A stretch of DNA of 5,849 bases, from the NCBI GenBank assembly GCA_003445735.1, contig DMCR01000096.1:457-6305 (forward strand), in the 5' to 3' direction. Below are positions 1-5,849 of this stretch, in pieces. The notes beneath the pieces were generated by a model. The model made no database searches. It was given only the letters and a program-made list of their open reading frames with translations, and was not told the DNA's origin. Source of the DNA: Cryomorphaceae bacterium (GTDB lineage Bacteria > Bacteroidota > Bacteroidia > Flavobacteriales > Schleiferiaceae). The position numbers and the translations under genes were made by a program. Position 1 is the first letter of the stretch. The number at the start of each line of letters is the position of its first letter.

Positions 1-152
1 AACTAAAAGCCGATGGAATGGATGTAAATATTCTACCTGGATCTCTGTTGAAGGTGGGCCTTGGAAATTACCTCTCAAGAGAGGCAGCGAAGCAAGATCT
101 CGACCAAATCCAGAGCAGCATCAACCAGCATGCTTGGATTTACGCCTACTAA
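1..152 (+). CDS. C-terminal fragment of a probable SPOR-domain protein (5' end outside window)
   Basis: An open frame enters from the left edge (first full codon at base 3) and ends with TAA at 150-152, giving 49 residues. The text includes LLKVGLGNYLSREAAKQDL and ends HAWIYAY. A 'rVgLGnY.sreeA...l..i' strand-helix pattern followed by a closing aromatic 'aW' strand is typical of the end of a SPOR domain, which binds denuded septal peptidoglycan in the periplasm. This assignment rests on the pattern only. In Bacteroidota I recall SPOR proteins, often with an N-terminal HU/CCDC81-like part, located just upstream of an acyl-CoA thioesterase gene, which matches the next gene here. The N-terminal domains cannot be seen, so the full architecture is unknown. 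The 40-nt gap to the thioesterase suggests cotranscription. Confidence 0.6.
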   Translation, partial: LKADGMDVNILPGSLLKVGLGNYLSREAAKQDLDQIQSSINQHAWIYAY

Positions 153-192
153 ATGGCATCCCCTACCTATTTAGTGTAAAAATTAGACCCTC

Positions 193-729
193 ATGGCACA
201 AGGAAAAACTCCTAAGGATAGTCTTTCGGTGATGACGCAAATCGTCCTTCCGAATGATACAAATACGTTGAACAACCTTTTCGGAGGACAGTTGCTTAGC
301 TGGATGGACCGCTGTTGCGCCATTGCAGCGCACCGTCATTGTAAGGAAACAGTGGTGACCTCTACCATCAATAATGTGGCTTTTAAAAACCCTATTCCTC
401 ATGGCGCTATTGTGACCATAGAGGCAAAGGTTAGCCGCGCTTTTTCTTCATCTATGGAAGTCATTGCAGATGTGTACTTGGAGTCCAAAGGCCCGGGCGA
501 GCCTCGTGTCAAAGCGAACGAGGGCATATTCACTTTTGTGGCCGTCGATGGGTTGGGAAGACCTGTTAAAATCCCAAGTATTTCGCCAGAAACAGACTTT
601 GAAAAAGAGCGCTATGCAGCGGCGTTGCGCAGACGTCAGTTAGCACTAATCATCGCAGGAAAAATGGACCCTAGCGATGCTACAGAGCTCAAAGCGTTGT
701 TCTATCCCTCAGCATCTGCTCAGCAATAA
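193..729 (+). CDS. acyl-CoA thioesterase, hotdog fold (YciA/BACH type)
   Basis: A complete 178-residue protein that should hydrolyse acyl-CoA thioesters to free acid and CoA in the cytoplasm. Residues 21-39 hold the family signature: N-D-T-N, then FGG (30-32), then WMD (37-39). Asp39 falls where the catalytic acidic residue of YciA-type hotdog enzymes sits at the start of the central helix. AAHRH (45-49) and VVTSTINNVAFKNPI (54-68) continue the hotdog core, with a 'P-x-x-G-x-I-V' turn at 69-74. One hotdog domain of about 170 residues is the normal length for the single-domain bacterial form, which works as an oligomer. The chain preference (short or long) cannot be read from sequence. The start is ATG at 193. 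The leader is A/T-rich without a Shine-Dalgarno sequence, as is usual in Bacteroidota. Its last 41 nt overlap the end of the opposing glycosyltransferase gene. No clear promoter was found in the 40-nt gap, so it is probably read with the upstream SPOR gene. Confidence 0.93.
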   Translation: MAQGKTPKDSLSVMTQIVLPNDTNTLNNLFGGQLLSWMDRCCAIAAHRHCKETVVTSTINNVAFKNPIPHGAIVTIEAKVSRAFSSSMEVIADVYLESKGPGEPRVKANEGIFTFVAVDGLGRPVKIPSISPETDFEKERYAAALRRRQLALIIAGKMDPSDATELKALFYPSASAQQ

Positions 730-1657
730 GAGCAATTTCCTCTACCGGGAATTTTTTCATTGGATTGTGCTGCCACCACCGCACTTTTCCGTGCTTACTT
801 ATGGGGGAACGTACTTTGGCAATGATTTGGAATTGGGCCGAGTAATGAGGCCATGGCGCAAAGCCTAAGCTTGGGTGAGTGGCGCCCCAGAGACTGATGA
901 GCGGACGCTTGAAATTTGCTGCTGCATGCATGAAACCAGTATCTCCACTGATCACCAAGGCCGCCTCTTTCACGACTACCATACCTTCTACGATGGTGGT
1001 GGTTCCGCAATAATTAGACACCCCAGAACCCAAAGGCTGCTCCAAGCTCTCCCCGATACCCGCTTCTTCTGGTCCGCCAACCAAGGCGATGGGCAATCCC
1101 AATTTCAGCAGCTCGCGAATGGCCGAACGCCACTGGTCGTAATTCAATCGCTTCCCAGCATGGGTCCCTCCGATCACTATTGCGATATAGGGCTCTTCCG
1201 GCAAGATTAATGTTGTTTTTGGCAGGATCAATTCCGCCGGTGCCTCCGCCCCATTCTTCAGCAGAGGCTGCGCGGCCTTAAAATATCGCGATACCACAGG
1301 CTCAAGGGCAAACCTTTGGCCAAATGCCAGCAACAGCATACGACGAAAATACGGCTTCTTGTAGGTCATCACCTTCACCTTCAATCCACGTGTCCATCGC
1401 TTTGATTTCGCGGTCCCCTGTAAGTCTAAAACGACCGTAAAATTGGACCCTTGTTCTGCAAGTTTTACTCGATCCTTCTCCCAGGAAAATATCTCCGCCA
1501 CGCCCGGCAAACACAAGGCTACCGAGCGGTAGGCATCCTTGCACAACAAAGAAACTTTGTAGCCTTCATGATGTAATTGGGCCACCACAGGCGCCACCAA
1601 TACCAAATCACCGATGGCGGACAATCGAACCACTAAAATGGAAGATGATGAACTCAT
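689..1657 (-). CDS. glycosyltransferase family 9 protein (ADP-heptose:LPS heptosyltransferase-like)
   Basis: A complete 322-residue GT-B glycosyltransferase of the GT9 family (WaaC/WaaF/RfaF type), which transfers heptose or a related sugar from a nucleotide donor to an LPS or other envelope glycan at the cytoplasmic face of the inner membrane. The N-terminal Rossmann signature RLSAIGDLVLVAPVV is at 11-25, and a second strand reads VVLDLQG at 75-81. The C-terminal half carries IGGTHAGKRL (162-171), LVGGPEEA (192-199) and the diagnostic donor-site block GDTGFMHAAA...PLISLWGAT at 238-260, followed by SLGFAPW (263-269). The length is slightly below the usual 330-360. Exact acceptor and donor sugars cannot be inferred. 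ATG at 1657 directly follows the TAA of the upstream membrane-protein gene, which implies translational coupling. TGA is at 689-691, within the convergent thioesterase gene (41-nt overlap). Confidence 0.9.
   Translation of the reverse strand: MSSSSSILVVRLSAIGDLVLVAPVVAQLHHEGYKVSLLCKDAYRSVALCLPGVAEIFSWEKDRVKLAEQGSNFTVVLDLQGTAKSKRWTRGLKVKVMTYKKPYFRRMLLLAFGQRFALEPVVSRYFKAAQPLLKNGAEAPAELILPKTTLILPEEPYIAIVIGGTHAGKRLNYDQWRSAIRELLKLGLPIALVGGPEEAGIGESLEQPLGSGVSNYCGTTTIVEGMVVVKEAALVISGDTGFMHAAANFKRPLISLWGATHPSLGFAPWPHYSAQFQIIAKVRSPISKHGKVRWWQHNPMKKFPVEEIALIAEQMLRDRTTL
734..757 (+). terminator. possible weak intrinsic terminator after the thioesterase gene
   Basis: Five bases after the thioesterase stop, AATTTCC (734-740) can pair with GGGAATT (747-753) around a 6-nt loop, with one G-U pair. 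A run of six T (752-757) follows. The geometry fits a rho-independent terminator, but the stem is short and only partly GC. It lies wholly inside the coding sequence of the opposing glycosyltransferase gene, so coding constraint could also explain it. Confidence 0.35.
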
Positions 1658-2524
1658 TTACCAGGGAATCACGTCGTAGTGCGAGACTAGAACAAAGGTA
1701 AGTACCAAGTAGAAGAGCACCTCAGCCAATCGTTCGCGCTTAAAATAACGTAAGCTATTGGCCAAATGATAACTCAAACCCATAATGCAAATAGCCGTGC
1801 CAAAATAAGAGCCCAGCCACCAGCCGAGCGATCCTCCACCAGCCACGAATAAACCCGCCACAATAGAACGTGATTTATTCTTTTGATTTGCCTTTAAGTA
1901 CGATTGAACCCATTGACCTATTGCCACGATGGACAACACCATAAGCAAGGACCACCAACCTAAAGGTAGATTAGAGTATGATTGACTATTAAACTCTTCT
2001 CGAGCCAAGAAATATGTCAACGGAACGATGACCATGAACCAAGCCAATAGCCATTGCAGTATCGTTTTAACCTTTACTCCCGCAGTCACTAGCCAAATCA
2101 TAAGCACCGTACCCACATAATACAGCGCTTCTTGAGAGAGCCAAAGGGAGGATAACGCTGTTAATGTGCCGCTGTGCAACACCGAAAGCACCGAATCTTT
2201 TCTTTTATAACGTTCAGCGAGGTACCAATTCAGTTCTACCACTAACGTATAAAACAGTAGTGTACTTATCTCGAATTCGACGCTCCAATACAACGCCAAC
2301 AGTAAATAGGTCATAAACCGTAAAGCACTAGCCTTAATGACCCAGCGGTCGCGCAACAATGTCCAGGACAACCAAAGCCAGAGCGCACCCAGTCCAAAGC
2401 TCATTACCACGTCTTGCCAAGACTCTATTCCAGTTGACCAATGCACTGCAAATGCGACTATGGCCGCGGTAAAAACGCGGATTGCGGAGTAGGCGTCAAT
2501 CTTTCTGAAATAGCTAAGAAGCAT
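1658..2524 (-). CDS. polytopic inner-membrane protein, DUF6427-like
   Basis: A 288-residue, very hydrophobic protein with roughly eight to ten predicted membrane segments, for example near residues 15-28, 38-57, 66-82, 84-102, 134-149, 152-174, 186-206, 220-255 (probably two) and 266-281. It is rich in Trp, Leu and Val. Short basic loops separate the helices, such as ERYKRKD (104-110), KANQKNKSR (211-219) and FKRER (261-265). There is no signal peptide apart from the first helix and no catalytic motif I recognise. The N-terminal MLLSYFRKIDAYS pattern, the size and the place beside a DUF6341-like gene and purD fit the DUF6427 family of Bacteroidota, whose function is unknown to me. That name is from recall, not a search. 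ATG at 2524 is preceded by an A-rich leader. TAA (1658-1660) touches the glycosyltransferase ATG, so both are probably made from one mRNA. A polytopic partner fits an envelope-glycan role, but this is only inference. Confidence 0.7.
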   Translation of the reverse strand: MLLSYFRKIDAYSAIRVFTAAIVAFAVHWSTGIESWQDVVMSFGLGALWLWLSWTLLRDRWVIKASALRFMTYLLLALYWSVEFEISTLLFYTLVVELNWYLAERYKRKDSVLSVLHSGTLTALSSLWLSQEALYYVGTVLMIWLVTAGVKVKTILQWLLAWFMVIVPLTYFLAREEFNSQSYSNLPLGWWSLLMVLSIVAIGQWVQSYLKANQKNKSRSIVAGLFVAGGGSLGWWLGSYFGTAICIMGLSYHLANSLRYFKRERLAEVLFYLVLTFVLVSHYDVIPW

Positions 2525-2538
2525 CGGCTTTTTTGTTT

Positions 2539-2546
2539 TATTTTAG
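2539..2546 (+). promoter_or_regulatory. weak candidate -7 element for the small membrane-protein gene
   Basis: TATTTTAG differs at one base from the Bacteroidota -7 consensus TAnnTTTG and lies 19 nt before the ATG at 2566. I see no matching TTG at the proper distance upstream, so this is a partial promoter at best. The stretch is very T-rich, which makes chance matches likely. Confidence 0.25.
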
Positions 2547-2565
2547 CGACTCTAAACGCTCTGCT

Positions 2566-2733
2566 ATGTTAAGAAATTTCTTTGAGGGCCTTGGTGATAT
2601 TTTCCAAGCAACATTCAAAATACTTCCTTTCGCTGGTGATACTGTGAATATGCTATTCATGCTCACCATCAGCGGTGGTTTAATTTACTGGATTCTCCAA
2701 ATGAGAAAACACAAAGCAAACGGCGAAACTTAA
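2566..2733 (+). CDS. small single-helix membrane protein, DUF6341-like
   Basis: A 55-residue protein starting at ATG 2566 (MLRNFFEGLGDIF) and ending at TAA 2731-2733. Residues 28-44 (NMLFMLTISGGLIYWIL) form one transmembrane helix, followed by the basic tail QMRKHK, so the C-terminus is probably cytoplasmic. The arrangement 'FFE.l..iF...', then a short linker, then a helix ending in YW-x-L-Q, a basic stretch and a final 'GE' resembles DUF6341, a small Flavobacteriia family of unknown function (recalled, not searched). An in-frame TTG at 2533 would add 11 residues (FYFSDSKRSA region). I prefer ATG because the extension is hydrophilic, non-conserved in character, and would leave only 8 nt between the two divergent starts. 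It is transcribed divergently from the DUF6427-like gene and closed by a strong terminator. Confidence 0.65.
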   Translation: MLRNFFEGLGDIFQATFKILPFAGDTVNMLFMLTISGGLIYWILQMRKHKANGET

Positions 2734-2751
2734 TAGCTAAGACTTCTAATG

Positions 2752-2786
2752 AAAAGCCCCGGCCTGAGCCGGGGCTTTTTGTTTTT
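2752..2786 (+). terminator. strong intrinsic terminator between convergent genes
   Basis: A 12-bp perfect stem (2752-2763 with 2768-2779) includes the GC-rich core GCCCCGGC/GCCGGGGC and a 4-nt loop CTGA. On the + strand it is followed by TTTTTGTTTTT (2776-2786). It starts 18 nt after the stop of the small membrane-protein gene and should end that transcript. On the - strand the stem is followed by only four T, so it may also stop purD messages (purD ends at 2822), somewhat less efficiently. Confidence 0.92.
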
Positions 2787-2821
2787 GGATATTTGAGGGT
2801 CTCGCTCCGCTGGTACCTTAG

Positions 2822-4093
2822 TTACAAATCAAATCCAATATCCTTGCGGAAGTTCATCCCCTCAAAACTCACCTCAGCGATAGAAGCATAGCTCTTAGCC
2901 AAAGCTTCATCCTTATCAGCACCAATGCTCGTAAAGGCCATCACACGTCCTCCGTTCGTCACCACTTCATCCGTACCCTTGGTACCGGCGTGGTATACCG
3001 TCGTGGCTTCAAAATCACGAAGACCTGAAATCGTAGCTCCTTTTTTATAGGCTTCGGGGTATCCACCGGCCACTACCATGACTGTCGCAGCGGTTTGAGG
3101 GTTTATTTGAAGATCTACTTGGTCCAAGGTCCCTTCATTCATGGCAACGAATAAATCAATAAGATCACTCTCCAAGCGTGGAATCACAACTTCCGTTTCC
3201 GGATCGCCCATGCGGACATTGTATTCAATAACCTTGGGTCCTTTAGAAGTGTTGATCAATCCAAAGAATACAAACCCTTGATACGGAAGGTTGTCTTTGA
3301 CTAATCCTTTAATCGTCGGCTCAATAATTTCCTTGACAGCATGCTCGCGAAGTGCAGCATCAAAGAACGGCACAGGGCTTACGGCTCCCATACCACCGGT
3401 ATTCAATCCTGTATCTCCTTCACCTATTCTTTTGTAATCTTTCGCCTCCGGTAAGATCACATATCCGCCTTGACCGTCCGTCAACGCAAATATGCTGAAC
3501 TCGATACCCGCAAGGAACTCCTCAATTACTACGCGTGACGAGGCATCGCCAAACTTAGCATCCACTAACATATTCTTGAGCTCTTCTTTAGCTTCATCAA
3601 GCTCTTCAATGATCAACACACCCTTTCCTCCAGCGAGACCGTCGGCCTTCAATACAAAAGGCGCATCCAAGGTCTCCAAGAAAGCTTGGCCTTCCGCCAA
3701 CATATCCTTCGTAAAGGTTTGGTAGGCTGCGGTAGGAATGTTGTGACGCATCATGAACTCTTTCGCAAAATCTTTAGAGCCCTCGAGCTCTGCGGCCGCT
3801 TGGCGTGGACCTACTACGATAAGATTTGATAGCGCTGCATCGGCCTTCAAACCATCATGGACCCCAGCCACTAAGGGTGCTTCCGGACCAATGACTACGA
3901 TATCTATGGCATTGGCTTTCACAAAGGCGCCCACCTCAGCAGCATCTTCAATATTCATCGCGACGTTTTCGCCCAGTTGATGCGTTCCAGCATTTCCAGG
4001 TGCGACAAACAACTTGCCCAATTTTGGACTTTGAGAAATCTTATGAGATAATGCGTGCTCGCGACCTCCCGAGCCTAAAACCAATACATTCAT
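2822..4093 (-). CDS. purD: phosphoribosylamine--glycine ligase (GARS)
   Basis: A complete 423-residue cytoplasmic ATP-grasp enzyme, the normal length for PurD. It joins 5-phosphoribosylamine and glycine with ATP to give GAR, the second step of de novo purine synthesis. The N-terminal domain starts MNVLVLGSGGREHAL (1-15), with APGNAGT at 31-37 and IGPEAPLVAG at 68-77. The ATP-grasp part shows FVLKADGLAGGKGV (146-159), the glycine-rich ATP loop, then EEFLAGIEFS (191-200), DTGLNTGGMGAVSP (227-240) and the metal/phosphate block VIEYNVRMGDPETE (288-301). The C-terminal domain has MVVAGGYPEAYKKG (339-352) and GGRV (381-384). All key motifs are intact. ATG is at 4093, with TAA at 2822-2824. It carries its own promoter (4116-4146) and so need not depend on the genes to its right, from which it is separated by 53 nt. 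Confidence 0.98.
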   Translation of the reverse strand: MNVLVLGSGGREHALSHKISQSPKLGKLFVAPGNAGTHQLGENVAMNIEDAAEVGAFVKANAIDIVVIGPEAPLVAGVHDGLKADAALSNLIVVGPRQAAAELEGSKDFAKEFMMRHNIPTAAYQTFTKDMLAEGQAFLETLDAPFVLKADGLAGGKGVLIIEELDEAKEELKNMLVDAKFGDASSRVVIEEFLAGIEFSIFALTDGQGGYVILPEAKDYKRIGEGDTGLNTGGMGAVSPVPFFDAALREHAVKEIIEPTIKGLVKDNLPYQGFVFFGLINTSKGPKVIEYNVRMGDPETEVVIPRLESDLIDLFVAMNEGTLDQVDLQINPQTAATVMVVAGGYPEAYKKGATISGLRDFEATTVYHAGTKGTDEVVTNGGRVMAFTSIGADKDEALAKSYASIAEVSFEGMNFRKDIGFDL

Positions 4094-4115
4094 GAAAGTG
4101 TGTGTTTACAAGGGG

Positions 4116-4146
4116 CAAAAATAATCCGAAAAGCTGGGGGAATCAA
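4116..4146 (-). promoter_or_regulatory. Bacteroidota-type promoter for purD (TTG-N20-TATTTTTG)
   Basis: Read on the - strand, TTG (4146-4144) is followed by 20 nt and then TATTTTTG (4123-4116), an exact match to the primary-sigma consensus TTG-N17-23-TAnnTTTG of Bacteroidota. Transcription should start a few bases after 4116, leaving a leader of roughly 15-20 nt before the purD ATG at 4093. That is too short for a riboswitch. The -33 TTG begins directly after the TAA of the upstream polyprenyl synthase gene (4147-4149). Confidence 0.8.
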
Positions 4147-5109
4147 TTAAGATTCACGTCTATGCAACCATTGGGCAAATTCTTTCAACGGCGCCAAGGT
4201 TTGTGCGTCCAAGGAGACCTTATCCAAGGCTTCAAGAGACAGCTGGTAGTAGCGGTCTATCTCGCTTTTGGCAAAGGCATCCACATCCAAAATTTTGAAC
4301 AACTCTTGGAAAGACTCCACCTTGTCCTCGTTGGGCGGCATTGCAGCATATTCAGAAAAGTCGATGCGCTGCAGGGCCGCGCGTTTCTCTGCCTCGATCC
4401 ACAACAAGGTCTTCTTATTGCTCAAAATATCACCGCCTACTTGCTTTCCAAATTTCTCTGGATCGCCGTAGACATCGAGATAATCGTCTTTAATCTGGAA
4501 CGAAGTCCCTAACAACAGTGCAAATTCATACAATGCCTCAGCATCCTCCTCTGTGGCACCGCCTACGAGCGCACCAATTTTCATCGCGCAACCCAGCAAT
4601 ACCGAAGTCTTGAATTGGATCATATTGATATACATATCCAAAGGCACTTGGTCCATGGTTTCAAAATCCATGTCCATCTGCTGGCCCTCGCAGACCTCCA
4701 AAGCTGTCTTAGAGAACGTCGCCAACACCTCGGGTAACAATTTCTGCGAACATTGCGCCACATATTGGTACGCCTTGACGAGCATACCATCTCCGCTTAG
4801 GATTCCGATATTCTCGTCCCACTTCATGTGTACCGTATCCTGACCACGTCGAAACGGAGCAGCATCCATAATATCGTCGTGAATGAGCGAAAAGTTGTGG
4901 AAAAGCTCAATGGCCATCGCTTGAGGCATGGCCTTCGAAGGATCTCCGTACAAACCCGCCCCCATCAACGCCAAAACAGGACGCAATCGCTTCCCACCAA
5001 GGTTCATGATGTAATGCATAGGATCGTACAGCTTCTCGGGCGCTAATCCTAATTGTAAGGCATCTATTTCTTCTTGGAATAAGGCTTGTAAGGCGGCAAG
5101 GTCTTTCAT
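4147..5109 (-). CDS. polyprenyl (isoprenyl) diphosphate synthase, trans type
   Basis: A complete 320-residue all-helical prenyltransferase that condenses isopentenyl diphosphate with an allylic diphosphate. GGKRLRP (38-44) binds IPP phosphate. The first aspartate-rich motif is DDIMD (78-82), followed by FRRG (86-89). EGQQMDMDFE is at 141-150, KT at 167-168, and the second aspartate-rich motif FQIKDDYLD at 204-212, then GKQVGGDI (221-228) and NKKT (231-234). Both metal-binding motifs are intact. Phe73, five residues before the first motif, and the lack of a two-residue insert in that motif suggest a short-chain product (C15-C20, a GGPP-like rule) rather than a long quinone tail. This is inference, as Bacteroidota carry more than one paralogue. 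ATG at 5109 directly follows the TAA of rmlA, so the two are likely coupled in one operon. The gene ends right at the purD promoter. Confidence 0.95.
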   Translation of the reverse strand: MKDLAALQALFQEEIDALQLGLAPEKLYDPMHYIMNLGGKRLRPVLALMGAGLYGDPSKAMPQAMAIELFHNFSLIHDDIMDAAPFRRGQDTVHMKWDENIGILSGDGMLVKAYQYVAQCSQKLLPEVLATFSKTALEVCEGQQMDMDFETMDQVPLDMYINMIQFKTSVLLGCAMKIGALVGGATEEDAEALYEFALLLGTSFQIKDDYLDVYGDPEKFGKQVGGDILSNKKTLLWIEAEKRAALQRIDFSEYAAMPPNEDKVESFQELFKILDVDAFAKSEIDRYYQLSLEALDKVSLDAQTLAPLKEFAQWLHRRES

Positions 5110-5849
5110 TTATCGCAAGAGTTTTAACAGGTATTCTCCGTACCCACTCTTAACGAGAGGTTGGGCCAATTGTTCGAGCTGTGCAGCATCAATAAAACCC
5201 TGCTCAAAAGCAACCTCTTCAATACAACCTACCTTCAATCCTTGACGCTCTTCAATGACCTCCACGAACTGACCCGCTTGCTGCAGACTGGCAAAAGTTC
5301 CGGTATCTAACCACGCCGTTCCACGGTCCAAAACTCCCACTTCTAAGGCCCCCATATCGAGGTAGATCTTGTTCACATCAGTGATTTCCAACTCACCTCG
5401 AGGACTTGGCTTCAAATTCTTGGCAATGTCCACCACTCTATTGTCGTAGAAATACAATCCCGGAACAGCATAATCGCTCTTGGGCTCCACTGGCTTTTCC
5501 TCTATACTAAGGGCTTTCATGTGTTGATCAAATTCTACCACCCCATAGCGCTCCGGATCGCTCACGCGATAGGCAAATACCACACCGCCGTCAGGGTCTT
5601 TACTCGCTTTCAATATGTTCGCCATGGACGAACCGTAGAAAATATTATCGCCCAGAATTAGCGCCACACTATCCTCTCCTGTAAACTCCTCACCTAAAAT
5701 GAAGGCTTGAGCCAATCCTTCCGGACGTTCCTGAACCTTGTATTCGAAGCGACACCCTAGCTGAGATCCGTCGCCCAACAACTTTTGGAACAAGGGTGCG
5801 TCTTGTGGAGTCGTAATGATGAGGATCTCGTGAATACCCGCTTGCATCA
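5110..5849 (-). CDS. rmlA: glucose-1-phosphate thymidylyltransferase, 5' end beyond window
   Basis: RmlA (RfbA) makes dTDP-glucose from glucose 1-phosphate and dTTP, the entry step to dTDP-rhamnose and other dTDP-sugars for surface polysaccharides. About 245 residues are visible and the frame remains open at the right edge. The first Met visible (5845-5847, MQAGI) is internal, since the family's N-terminal GGxGTRLxP nucleotide loop and 'KPMIYYPLS' stretch (about 40-45 residues) are missing from the window. Visible motifs, numbered from that Met, are QERPEGLAQAF (39-49), LILGDNIFYG (63-72), ERYGVVEFD (99-107), EEKPVEPKS (116-124), GLYFYDN (130-136), GELEITDVN (151-159), WLDTGT (179-184) and ERQGLKVGCIEEVA (200-213). 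These are the conserved RmlA blocks, with no lesions seen. TAA (5110-5112) abuts the ATG of the polyprenyl synthase. Confidence 0.97.
   Translation of the reverse strand, partial: MQAGIHEILIITTPQDAPLFQKLLGDGSQLGCRFEYKVQERPEGLAQAFILGEEFTGEDSVALILGDNIFYGSSMANILKASKDPDGGVVFAYRVSDPERYGVVEFDQHMKALSIEEKPVEPKSDYAVPGLYFYDNRVVDIAKNLKPSPRGELEITDVNKIYLDMGALEVGVLDRGTAWLDTGTFASLQQAGQFVEVIEERQGLKVGCIEEVAFEQGFIDAAQLEQLAQPLVKSGYGEYLLKLLR

Noticed and set aside
153..192. Possible promoter before the thioesterase (TATTTAG near 169-175)
   Set aside because: It does not fit TAnnTTTG spacing, and no TTG partner was found. The short gap suggests cotranscription with the SPOR gene.
163..402. A - strand open frame antisense to the thioesterase start
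   Set aside because: It overlaps the conserved hotdog signature on the other strand and has no plausible protein pattern.
875..1210. A + strand open frame of 111 codons inside the glycosyltransferase region
   Set aside because: It lies fully opposite a GT9 gene with intact motifs, and its translation resembles no family and lacks domain-like composition. It is a shadow frame.
4102..4512. A + strand open frame of 136 codons antisense to the prenyl synthase
   Set aside because: The opposing gene has both aspartate-rich motifs intact. The frame covers the purD promoter and shows no recognisable protein features.
5845..5847. ATG as the true start of rmlA
   Set aside because: The conserved nucleotide-binding N-terminus of RmlA must precede it, and the frame is open to the window edge, so this Met is internal.
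1..5849. Mobile elements, CRISPR arrays, defence genes, tRNA or rRNA
   Set aside because: No repeat array, terminal inverted repeats, transposase motifs or RNA-gene signatures were seen. The genes form a dense housekeeping region.

Overview
This is an ordinary chromosomal window from a member of the Bacteroidota, most likely Flavobacteriales (inference). Several things point there. Start codons lack clear Shine-Dalgarno sequences and are preceded by A-rich leaders. A textbook Bacteroidota promoter (TTG, 20 nt, TATTTTTG) lies upstream of purD. A small one-helix protein and a polytopic membrane protein resembling the DUF6341 and DUF6427 families sit next to purD, and I recall those families mainly from Flavobacteriia. 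No mobile element, CRISPR array, tRNA or rRNA was seen.

Layout, left to right. (1) On the + strand, the last 49 codons of a probable SPOR-domain (peptidoglycan-binding) protein are followed after 40 nt by a complete hotdog-fold acyl-CoA thioesterase. (2) On the - strand, a two-gene unit encodes a polytopic membrane protein (DUF6427-like) and then a GT9 glycosyltransferase of the LPS heptosyltransferase type. They abut as TAAATG, and the glycosyltransferase runs 41 nt into the 3' end of the thioesterase gene. (3) Divergent from that unit, a short + strand gene encodes a DUF6341-like single-helix protein and ends at a strong GC-rich terminator. (4) On the - strand, purD (purine synthesis) has its own promoter just behind the upstream gene. 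(5) Further right on the - strand, a polyprenyl diphosphate synthase is preceded, again as TAAATG, by rmlA (glucose-1-phosphate thymidylyltransferase), whose N-terminus is cut off by the right edge.

The theme is cell-envelope and central anabolic housekeeping: dTDP-sugar supply, isoprenoid chains, a surface-glycan glycosyltransferase, acyl-CoA turnover, a peptidoglycan-binding protein and purine synthesis. I found no convincing undescribed system. What merits a second look is architectural: two zero-gap stop/start junctions, a tail-to-tail coding overlap with a terminator-like hairpin inside the opposing gene, a near-perfect promoter, and the uncharacterised DUF6427/DUF6341 divergent pair.
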